Assembly (NCBI GenBank): GCA_013214445.1
Contig: JABSPG010000002.1
Coordinates: 1-12,561 of the forward strand
Length of the DNA: 12,561 bases
Direction: 5' to 3'
Source: Ekhidna sp.
GTDB lineage: Bacteria; Bacteroidota; Bacteroidia; Cytophagales; Cyclobacteriaceae
Shown in pieces: positions 1-6,003 of this stretch (positions within the stretch are counted from its first letter, which is position 1; each line of letters begins with the position of its first letter). Under the pieces are notes generated by a model. The model saw only the letters and a program-made list of their open reading frames with translations, had not been told where the DNA came from and ran no database searches. Both the position numbers and the translations under genes were made by a program.

Positions 1-1
1 T

Positions 2-286
2 GAGGATATCCTACCGGGAATGTTTGTCAATGCAGCCATTGCTGTTGATGAAACTGTGGAAACTGCTACCTCTCCAGTAGTGCTGAAGGAGGCACTGATT
101 AGAAGGGGTCAACTATCAGGAATCTACGTACTTGGCGATGGAAATACCGCTATACTCCGGTGGGTCCGAATCGGAAATGAGAGAGGCAGTGAAATGGAAA
201 TCCTTTCAGGTTTAAGCGAAGGGGAAAAATACCTTTTTAAGCCGCAAGGAAAGCTTTTTAATGGAGCTAAAGTATTGTTCAATTAA
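2..286 (+). CDS. RND efflux periplasmic adaptor (membrane fusion protein), C-terminal end only
   Basis: This is the last 94 codons of a gene whose start lies before the window; the frame is open from base 2 and ends at a TAA. The visible part begins with the motif LPGMFVNAAIAV, the usual end of the beta-barrel domain in HlyD/AcrA-type adaptors. It then runs through a membrane-proximal domain (VVLKEALIRRGQ, a GIYVLGDGNTAILRWV strand pair, and EILSGLSEGEKYLF, equivalent to the common 'V.sGL..Gd.Vv' ending). Adaptors of this family bridge the inner-membrane RND pump to an outer-membrane TolC channel and are normally lipid-anchored or membrane-tethered in the periplasm. The permease gene starts 16 bp later on the same strand, so the two form an operon. 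No TolC-type gene is seen downstream; it may lie upstream. The family call is firm; the substrate cannot be read from this fragment. Confidence 0.88.
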   Translation, partial: EDILPGMFVNAAIAVDETVETATSPVVLKEALIRRGQLSGIYVLGDGNTAILRWVRIGNERGSEMEILSGLSEGEKYLFKPQGKLFNGAKVLFN

Positions 287-302
287 TTAAACCAATAGAG
301 CA

Positions 303-3300
303 ATGCAAGAAGGAATATCAGGTAAAATCGCCAATTTTTTCATCCACTCGAAGCTGACCGTTTTATTAATGGTAGCGTTGATGATCATTGGTGTCTACAG
401 TTCATTTCTAATCCCAAGAGAAGAGGAACCGCAGATCATCGTGCCAATGGCTGATGTAATGGTTGGATACCCTGGCGCATCCCCGCTGGAAGTGGAGAGT
501 CGGGTGGTAAAGCCACTTGAAAAGATCATTTCAAATATCAAAGGGGTAGAACATGTGCACAGTATGGCCATGAATGGCATGGCAGTCATTGTGGTGCAGT
601 TTTATGTTGGTGAAGATACGGAGCGCTCCTATGTCAAACTCTATGATGAGTTGATGAAACACCAAAACATGTTTCCTGAGACCGTATATGAGCCTGTAGT
701 AAAGACACGATCCATAGACGATGTACCAATGCTCGGACTTACGTTATGGAGCAAGAGATACACCGACCATGAACTGCGCATGCTGGCAGAAGAGGTTACT
801 TCGGAAATAGAAAAGGTAAAGGATGTGTCCATTACCAAAGAGATCGGTGGGCGTCCCAGGGAGCTAAGGATCGTTTTGGATAAAGATAAAATGGGCGAGA
901 ATGGCGTAGATGTACTCAGTGTTATGCAGATGATTAAGGCGAGCAATAGCAGCTCGCAATCGGGAAGATTTGTAGTTTCTGATACGGAATACTTGTTGAA
1001 GACAGGAAATTTCCTGAATTCGGCTGATGATGTTGCAGGGATTGTGGTCGGAGTAAACAATCGATTGCCAGTCTACTTGCATCAAGTGGCAGAGATACTA
1101 GACGGCCCATCCAAGCCGAAAGACTATGTGGGCTTTGGTTATGGGAAGGCAAACGAAGCATATCAGGAAAGCCCATCTACCTACCCTGCGGTTACTATTT
1201 CTGTGGCCAAAGTAAAGGGTGCAGATGCTATGAAAGTGTCTGATAAGATACTGGGGAAAATAGAGACGCTCAGAAGCACGCTGATCCCTGATGATGTTCA
1301 GGTGGAGGTGACTCGAAATTATGGAGAAACGGCATCCCACAAAGTAGGTGAACTGCTGCTACACTTAGGGGTGGCCATTTTGGCTGTAACTGTTTTGGTT
1401 ATGCTAGCTATGGGATGGCGAGGTGGGCTAGTGGTGTTTTTGTCTGTGCCATTAACTTTTGCTTTGACACTTTTTAGCTACTACATGCTGGGGTATACCC
1501 TTAATAGGATCACCCTTTTTGCCTTGGTGTTTGTGGTGGGGATCGTAGTGGACGATAGCATCATCATTGCGGAAAACATGCACCGACATTTCAAATCAAA
1601 ACGACTTCCGTTTGCACAAGCAGCCATCTACGCAATCAACGAGGTGGGTAACCCTACCATCCTGGCCACTTTTACTGTTATTGCTGCCATTCTACCGATG
1701 GCGTTTGTGTCAGGAATGATGGGCCCATACATGAGCCCCATGCCCATTGGGGACTCCATAGCCATGATGCTTTCACTATTTGTGGCTCTTACAGTCACTC
1801 CTTATCTAGGGTATCATTTCTTAAGAGAGAAGGAAAAAGATGATTCGCAACAGTCAGGGGAAAATCATGAGCATGGATCGGGTTGGATTTACAAGGTGTA
1901 TAGCAAGATCGAAAAGCCATTTCTGGAGAGTGGTATTAAAAGGTGGACCATGCTGGGCGCCACGCTAGTCTTGCTATTAGGATCTATGGTTATGTTTTTC
2001 ACCAAATCCGTGGTGGTAAAAATGCTCCCTTTTGACAATAAGAACGAATTTCAGGTCGTCATAGACATGCCGGAAGGAACGACGCTAGAGCGTACCGCCG
2101 CAGTGACTGCAGAGATCGCTCAGTACTTGGCTGGGGTTCCGGAAGTTGTCAATTACCAAACATATGCAGGTACTTCTGCTCCCATAACTTTCAATGGTCT
2201 GGTCAGGCACTATGATCTGAGAGGGGGTAGTAATATGGCAGATATTCAGGTCAATCTATTACATAAAGAGGATCGTTCGTATGCAAGCCATGAGATCGCT
2301 ACGCGGATTAGACCCGATGTGCAGCAAATAGCCCAAAAGTACCAAGCGAACGTCAAAATTGTAGAAGTCCCTCCGGGTCCTCCGGTCCTTTCTACACTAG
2401 TAGCAGAGGTCTATGGTCCAGACTACAAAGAGCAGATACAGGTTGCAAAGCAGGTAAAAGGTATTCTTGAAAATACTCAAGATGTGGTGGATATTGACTG
2501 GTATGTGGAGGCCGGTCAGACAGAATACAAGCTAGACATTGATAAAGAAAAAGCCATGATGTATGGAGTCGTTCCTCAGCAAGTGGTTGGCAACCTTACC
2601 TATTTGATTGGGCAGCACCCCATCAGTACGCTCTATGATGAATACGCAAATAACCCTGTAGAGATAGTCATGGAGGTAGAGGATAAAGAGAAAGCAGGGA
2701 TGGATCTGGTTCAAAACCTCAAGATTAAAGGGATGCAAGGGAATATGGTTCCAGTAAGTGATGTCGTAGACGTTCAAAAGGATACGCTTCATTCAACGAT
2801 CTACCGAAAGGATCAAAAACGAGTGGTCTATGTGTTGGCCGATATGGCGGGAGAGTTGGAGAGTCCGGCTTATGCTATCCTGGGCATGACAGAGCAACTG
2901 GAAAACATGGATCTACCTAAAGGGTACACGGTCAGTGAGCTATACATGAGCCAACCAGAAGATGAGTCTGATTTTACTGTAAAATGGGACGGTGAATGGC
3001 AGATTACCCTGGAAGTGTTCCGAGACCTTGGGGGTGCATTTTTGGTCGTTATTATCATCATCTACATGCTCATTGTGGGCTGGTTTCAGAACTTCAAAAC
3101 GCCTATTGTTATGATGCTAGCTATTCCACTATCTCTGATAGGGATCGTGCTGGGTCACTGGCTACTTGGGGCATTTTTCACTGCTACTTCGTTTATTGGT
3201 ATGATAGCCTTGGCAGGCGTAATGGTTCGAAACTCAGTATTGTTGATCGACTTCATAGAGATCAGGTTAGCCGATGGTGCCGATCTAAAGACAGCTATTA

Positions 3301-3509
3301 TCGAGGCGGGTGCAGTAAGGACGACCCCAATACTATTAACCACAGGTGCTGTGGTGATCGGCGCTTCTATCATCTTATTTGATCCTATTTTTCAAGGACT
3401 GGCCATTTCACTGGTTGCCGGAGCAATCGTATCTACGATGCTCACACTTATTGTAGTGCCGCTGATCTACTACATGACTGAACGAAAGAAATGGGAAAGA
3501 ACAGCTTAA
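303..3509 (+). CDS. RND-family efflux permease (AcrB/HAE1-like)
   Basis: A 1068-residue inner-membrane pump, the usual length for tripartite RND permeases that export substrates using the proton gradient. The layout is two repeats: a first helix (about 17-36), a periplasmic porter/docking region, a helix bundle (about 347-515), a central helix (about 544-567), a second periplasmic region, and a second helix bundle from about 910. Helix 4 carries GIVVDDSIIIAEN with Asp417 and Asp418, matching the AcrB proton-relay pair Asp407/Asp408 and not the single-Asp pattern of CusA/CzcA metal pumps. In helix 10, VRNSVLLIDF places Arg976 where AcrB has its relay Lys940; this appears in other RND subfamilies and need not mean loss of function. 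Start ATG 303 lies 16 bp after the adaptor stop. It is followed by a PII-like and a DUF2892 gene. The drug-type helix 4 argues against a classical metal pump, but the PII-like neighbour recalls metal-efflux operons, so the substrate is open. Confidence 0.95.
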   Translation: MQEGISGKIANFFIHSKLTVLLMVALMIIGVYSSFLIPREEEPQIIVPMADVMVGYPGASPLEVESRVVKPLEKIISNIKGVEHVHSMAMNGMAVIVVQFYVGEDTERSYVKLYDELMKHQNMFPETVYEPVVKTRSIDDVPMLGLTLWSKRYTDHELRMLAEEVTSEIEKVKDVSITKEIGGRPRELRIVLDKDKMGENGVDVLSVMQMIKASNSSSQSGRFVVSDTEYLLKTGNFLNSADDVAGIVVGVNNRLPVYLHQVAEILDGPSKPKDYVGFGYGKANEAYQESPSTYPAVTISVAKVKGADAMKVSDKILGKIETLRSTLIPDDVQVEVTRNYGETASHKVGELLLHLGVAILAVTVLVMLAMGWRGGLVVFLSVPLTFALTLFSYYMLGYTLNRITLFALVFVVGIVVDDSIIIAENMHRHFKSKRLPFAQAAIYAINEVGNPTILATFTVIAAILPMAFVSGMMGPYMSPMPIGDSIAMMLSLFVALTVTPYLGYHFLREKEKDDSQQSGENHEHGSGWIYKVYSKIEKPFLESGIKRWTMLGATLVLLLGSMVMFFTKSVVVKMLPFDNKNEFQVVIDMPEGTTLERTAAVTAEIAQYLAGVPEVVNYQTYAGTSAPITFNGLVRHYDLRGGSNMADIQVNLLHKEDRSYASHEIATRIRPDVQQIAQKYQANVKIVEVPPGPPVLSTLVAEVYGPDYKEQIQVAKQVKGILENTQDVVDIDWYVEAGQTEYKLDIDKEKAMMYGVVPQQVVGNLTYLIGQHPISTLYDEYANNPVEIVMEVEDKEKAGMDLVQNLKIKGMQGNMVPVSDVVDVQKDTLHSTIYRKDQKRVVYVLADMAGELESPAYAILGMTEQLENMDLPKGYTVSELYMSQPEDESDFTVKWDGEWQITLEVFRDLGGAFLVVIIIIYMLIVGWFQNFKTPIVMMLAIPLSLIGIVLGHWLLGAFFTATSFIGMIALAGVMVRNSVLLIDFIEIRLADGADLKTAIIEAGAVRTTPILLTTGAVVIGASIILFDPIFQGLAISLVAGAIVSTMLTLIVVPLIYYMTERKKWERTA

Positions 3510-3525
3510 TCAAAATAGAAAACCA

Positions 3526-3831
3526 ATGGAATTATTAATCATAACAGCTGTGAGGTCTTTTACGGAGGACATAAAGCAGATCCTGAAGAGTTCAGGCGTG
3601 AAAGTCTATTCAACGCTAGATGTCACGGGATATAAAGACTTGTCGGACCTAACGATAGATGCGAATTGGTTTGGTTCAGATAGTGGAGAACACCTCTCCG
3701 TACTTTTCTATGCATTTATTGAAGAAAGGTACGTGACGGGTGTATTAAAAGAGATTGAGGCATTGAATGAAACTCAGGAGACCTACTCCTATGTACATGC
3801 CGCAGTGATAGATATTAAAAAACACGTTTAG
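3526..3831 (+). CDS. PII-like small regulatory protein linked to the RND pump
   Basis: A 101-residue soluble protein with no signal peptide or membrane helix. Its predicted order of elements fits the ferredoxin-like fold of the PII superfamily. A hydrophobic strand (MELLIITAVR) is followed by a helix (about 12-25), a strand (VKVYSTLDVTGY), a short loop where classical GlnB has its long T-loop, a strand (LSVLFYAFIEE), a second helix (about 68-80) and a final strand (VHAAVIDIKKHV). The canonical GlnB uridylylation-loop signature is absent, so this is not a nitrogen-regulatory GlnB. PII-like proteins of this size (the PII-NG group and DUF3240-type proteins) are known beside RND efflux genes, mostly CusA/CzcA-type, in other bacteria. 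The gene starts 16 bp after the permease stop and ends 5 bp before the next gene. A role as a small-molecule or metal sensor acting on the pump is an inference from fold and position. Confidence 0.6.
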   Translation: MELLIITAVRSFTEDIKQILKSSGVKVYSTLDVTGYKDLSDLTIDANWFGSDSGEHLSVLFYAFIEERYVTGVLKEIEALNETQETYSYVHAAVIDIKKHV

Positions 3832-3836
3832 AAATT

Positions 3837-4022
3837 ATGAGAACACGAATAGTACACGCATTAGCAGGAACATTTGTCATAGTAAGTATTCTTCTTGCGA
3901 TTTATGTAAACCAAAACTGGCTGTGGTTTACAGCATTTGTTGGAGCTAATCTATTACAGTCTTCATTTACTAGATGGTGCCTGATGTGCGATATTTTGGC
4001 AAAGCTTCAGGTAAAAGATTGA
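3837..4022 (+). CDS. DUF2892 (YgaP-type) two-helix inner-membrane protein
   Basis: A 61-residue protein with two hydrophobic segments (about 7-23 and 27-43) separated by a short turn, then a basic cytoplasmic tail. The pattern AGTFVIVSILLAI, WLWFTAFVGANLLQSSFT and an ending of the type Cys-x-x-x-IL-x-KL is the signature of DUF2892, the domain that forms the membrane part of the E. coli rhodanese protein YgaP. The conserved Cys after the second helix is present (Cys48), and a second one (Cys51) creates a CLMC pair. Stand-alone DUF2892 proteins often accompany rhodaneses and other sulfur-handling genes, and a rhodanese is encoded at 5236-5565. It begins 5 bp after the PII-like gene, so translation is probably coupled and it is the last gene of the efflux operon. 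Its biochemical role is not established. Confidence 0.75.
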   Translation: MRTRIVHALAGTFVIVSILLAIYVNQNWLWFTAFVGANLLQSSFTRWCLMCDILAKLQVKD

Positions 4023-4139
4023 GTTGGGATATGGGTTGTCGGCGCATTGATACGATTTTTGCACTACGTTATTTCCTTCATTATGCATTTGGAAGAGGCG
4101 AAGTGGTTGAAACACTAGTTTTCTGATCTAGCGGAGCAC

Positions 4140-4340
4140 ATGAATCTCATCAAGTTATTCTTCGATCAAGAAGCTATGAAAATCACTTGGATCTGGTCAG
4201 CAGCTGGACTCTCTATGTTCTTGTTTGAACTATTGTTTAGACTGTCATACGATTTTCGATCAGACTTGATGCTAGCCGGTTCTTTCTATGTTGTTCCTCC
4301 CTTAATTTTTGGCTATCCTTTTTGCTTGGCTTCAAATTAG
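4140..4340 (+). pseudogene. N-terminal membrane part of a class III cyclase, cut off by a frameshift
   Basis: This 66-codon frame begins at ATG 4140, preceded by a purine-rich GCGGAG. It encodes a short cytoplasmic leader, a first membrane helix (about residues 16-35) and the beginning of a second (from about 47), then runs out of frame and stops at TAG 4338-4340. Its last sensible residues (SFYVVPPLI) join smoothly to the reading frame that is open from 4306 (LAILFAWLQIRIEA) if one T of the run TTTTT at 4306-4310 is removed. That gives a continuous second helix and a protein of about 345 residues with four helices before the catalytic domain, a common Bacteroidota cyclase layout. I read it as the 5' part of the gene continued at 4309-5178. 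It may be a true mutation, a sequencing error, or less likely a recoding site. Confidence 0.7.
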
Positions 4341-5178
4341 AATTGAAGCAATGAAGCCTCAGTTTTCATTTAGATCGACGCTGCTTTTGCGAGTAGGCCT
4401 GTACGTTGCAGGGATAGTACTTGCCTATCATATGGTTAGATTGGCTGCTACTCAAATGGGCCTGAATTATGCTATTGGTAGCTTTTTTGAACTTAGATTT
4501 CTCCTGATTTGGGGTTACTTCCTAGTTGTCTATCTGGTGGTCAAACATGTTTTTAGTCATTTTGATAGACAGATGATTTTATCTTGGCTTCTAGGGGAGC
4601 TACATCAGCCTTCTCAGGAAGATCGCATTTTTCTATTCATGGATTTGAATGATTCTACCCGCATTGCTGAGAAAATTGGATCTAGACAATACTTCTATTT
4701 TTTGAATGATTTTCATTCGCTCGTAGAGGAACACATCCGACCCTTTGGAGGTGAAATTTTCCAATATGTTGGAGATGAGGTGGTAATTTCTTGGAAATCC
4801 GAGAGTGCCCTCAATAACCGTCATGCCATTGAGTTCTTTTTTAAGATCTACGAGATGTTGGATCAACACGAAGAGTCCTTTCTTAACAAGTATGGATATC
4901 GACCATTCGTAAAAGGGGCAGTCCATTTAGGCGAGGTGACCAAGGGACAGATGGGCAGAATAAAGAAGGATTTTGCTTTTGTCGGTGACGTGCTAAATAC
5001 CACAGCTAGAATGTATAAGCTTTGCAATAAAGATCAAGCACCGTTGGTTATATCAGAAAAATTGTTGAATAATCTAGGTCCTATTGAGGAATACCAAAAA
5101 CAGTCCTTAGGCCATTTTCAGCTAGAAGGTAAGTCAGACCAAATCTATGTATATGCGCTAGCCAATAAGACCCACTAA
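4309..5178 (+). CDS. Membrane-anchored class III adenylate/guanylate cyclase, catalytic part
   Basis: The frame is open from base 4306, with a nominal TTG at 4309 and the first ATG at 4351; its true beginning is probably the separate frame at 4140. Numbering from 4309, helices at about 27-45 and 62-85 precede a class III nucleotide cyclase domain (about 104-285). The two metal-binding Asp are present in FMDLNDST (Asp112) and YVGDEVVISW (Asp156). The transition-state Asn and Arg are present in GDVLNTTARM (Asn230, Arg234). The residue that usually selects adenine (Asp or Thr, three before the Gly of that motif) is Ala, so ATP or GTP preference cannot be assigned. The enzyme would make a cyclic nucleotide at the inner face of the membrane. 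If translation starts at 4351, the protein would keep a full catalytic domain but lose two of its four helices. A Crp/Fnr-type protein is encoded 3.3 kb downstream, but a link is not shown. Confidence 0.85.
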   Translation: MAILFAWLQIRIEAMKPQFSFRSTLLLRVGLYVAGIVLAYHMVRLAATQMGLNYAIGSFFELRFLLIWGYFLVVYLVVKHVFSHFDRQMILSWLLGELHQPSQEDRIFLFMDLNDSTRIAEKIGSRQYFYFLNDFHSLVEEHIRPFGGEIFQYVGDEVVISWKSESALNNRHAIEFFFKIYEMLDQHEESFLNKYGYRPFVKGAVHLGEVTKGQMGRIKKDFAFVGDVLNTTARMYKLCNKDQAPLVISEKLLNNLGPIEEYQKQSLGHFQLEGKSDQIYVYALANKTH

Positions 5179-5187
5179 ATGATATGT

Positions 5188-5201
5188 GTAACAATTGTTA
5201 C
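5188..5201. promoter_or_regulatory. Perfect 14-bp palindrome, possible operator of the rhodanese gene
   Basis: GTAACAATTGTTAC is identical to its reverse complement over all 14 bases. It lies 9 bp after the cyclase stop and 34 bp before the rhodanese start at 5236. It is too short and AT-rich for a terminator and has no T-run after it, so a binding site for a dimeric repressor is the better reading. No regulator gene for it is visible. Confidence 0.4.
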
Positions 5202-5235
5202 TAGATCATCTTTTGAATGAAGATACATTTGATGC

Positions 5236-5565
5236 ATGTTTAGTTTATTCAAGAAAAAACCAAAGGGCTTTCAAGACATCACCGCGAATGAATTTGCAGA
5301 GCTGAAGAAGGCTAAAAACCATGTAGTCCTAGATGTTAGGTCGCCTGGGGAACTGGCAGAAGGGGCTATTCCTGGCTATAAGATGATCAATTTTTTTGAT
5401 TTTAGTTTCAAGAGTAAGATCTCCCAACTGGATAAGTCAAAGACCTATTTGGTTTACTGCAAGAGTGGAAACAGAAGCACCAGAGCATGCAAAACGATGG
5501 CTAAGATGGGCTTTGAAAACCTTTATAACTTAAAGGGAGGAATAGGCGCTTGGAATGCGAGGTAG
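5236..5565 (+). CDS. Single-domain rhodanese (sulfurtransferase)
   Basis: A 109-residue cytoplasmic protein with a basic N-terminus (FKKKPKG) and no signal peptide. It is one complete rhodanese domain: ITANEFAELK, then VVLDVRSPGELAEGAIPG (the CH2A-like motif with the conserved Asp-Val-Arg), then the active-site loop CKSGNRS with the catalytic Cys75, then a C-terminal NLKGGIGAW motif typical of this family. Such proteins carry a persulfide on the cysteine and pass sulfane sulfur to thiols, cyanide or partner proteins. The six-residue loop after the cysteine fits sulfur rather than phosphatase substrates, which have seven. The stand-alone rhodanese and the DUF2892 gene upstream together correspond to the two domains of YgaP. 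ATG 5236 is chosen over the out-of-frame ATG at 5232. A 14-bp palindrome lies 34 bp upstream. The family call is firm; the physiological sulfur acceptor is unknown. Confidence 0.93.
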   Translation: MFSLFKKKPKGFQDITANEFAELKKAKNHVVLDVRSPGELAEGAIPGYKMINFFDFSFKSKISQLDKSKTYLVYCKSGNRSTRACKTMAKMGFENLYNLKGGIGAWNAR

Positions 5566-6003
5566 CGTGCTTGATACACACTTCAACGTGTTGATATTCT
5601 GAAATTTGAAGCCATCCCGAGCTAATCTACCTCTCACACATTTTGAGCTTTTCTGAATTTTGAAGGATTAGCTCTATTCCCCTTTTTAAAAGCTGCTTTA
5701 TAGATCTTTGGTTGCCAACCATTATATTGATTTTCGAGCATTCTCTCCATACTAGATCCCACCAGAGCTAATTCATTTAGCTGTAAAGAACTTCCAAACA
5801 TCGGTTACATCGGTTGATGAATGATGACAATGCAATCTTTTTCGTCAAATTGATCAAGAAGACGCTGCTAAGACGTACTGATGTGCAAGAAACTACTTGC
5901 TAGTTGCTGATTTCACTCACTTTTAACCTCAAATCAGATTTTGCTTATGCACTTATTCTGATTGAAGTTTTACATCAAAAATCAATTCTACAACTAGAAA
6001 CTA
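5566..6003. other. 438-bp stretch without a convincing gene
   Basis: No frame on either strand gives a protein I recognise. The stretch contains three copies of the 8-mer GAGCTAAT or its complement (5619-5626, 5667-5674, 5765-5772), arranged as inverted repeats, and a perfect 9-bp tandem duplication (5798-5815). A short minus-strand frame (5634-5801) looks protein-like and may be a decayed gene. I see no IS terminal repeats, tRNA or clear terminator. The promoter of the lipoprotein gene at 6004 should lie at its right end, but I find no exact TAnnTTTG box there. Confidence 0.5.
5634..5801 (-). pseudogene. Possible decayed minus-strand gene (55-codon remnant)
   Basis: Read on the minus strand, an ATG at 5801-5799 opens a 55-codon frame ending in TGA at 5636-5634. 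The composition is plausible for a protein: a hydrophobic-amphipathic start (MFGSSLQLNELALVGSSMER) and a basic end (FKKGNRANPSKFRKAQ). Upstream, the same frame is open again back to a TAG at 5870-5868 and reads QRLLDQFDEKDCIVIIHQPM, interrupted only by one TAA at 5807-5805. That TAA is created at the junction of a 9-bp tandem duplication (5798-5815). Removing one copy would join the two parts. I do not recognise the family. It could be a gene fragment in decay or chance, and nothing in the sequence shows expression. Confidence 0.25.

Noticed and set aside
2996..3382. 128-codon + strand frame inside the permease gene
   Set aside because: It lies entirely within the second helix bundle of a clear RND permease in another frame and has no family resemblance; it is a shadow frame. 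The same holds for the minus-strand frames at 641-1060 and 2532-2792.
4300..4345. Programmed ribosomal frameshift in the cyclase
   Set aside because: The T-run is short, there is no clear slippery heptamer with a downstream stem, and cyclases of this type are not known to be recoded. Mutation or sequencing error is more likely, though not excluded.
5188..5201. Palindrome as a rho-independent terminator of the cyclase gene
   Set aside because: It has no loop, is AT-rich and is not followed by a T-run, so it would make a poor RNA hairpin.
5224..5231. TACATTTG as a -7 promoter box for the rhodanese
   Set aside because: It matches TAnnTTTG but ends 4 bp before the start codon, so the transcript would begin inside the coding region.
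5566..6003. Insertion-sequence remnant in the gene-poor stretch
   Set aside because: I found no terminal inverted repeats, no target duplication at the edges and no transposase motif in the translated frames.
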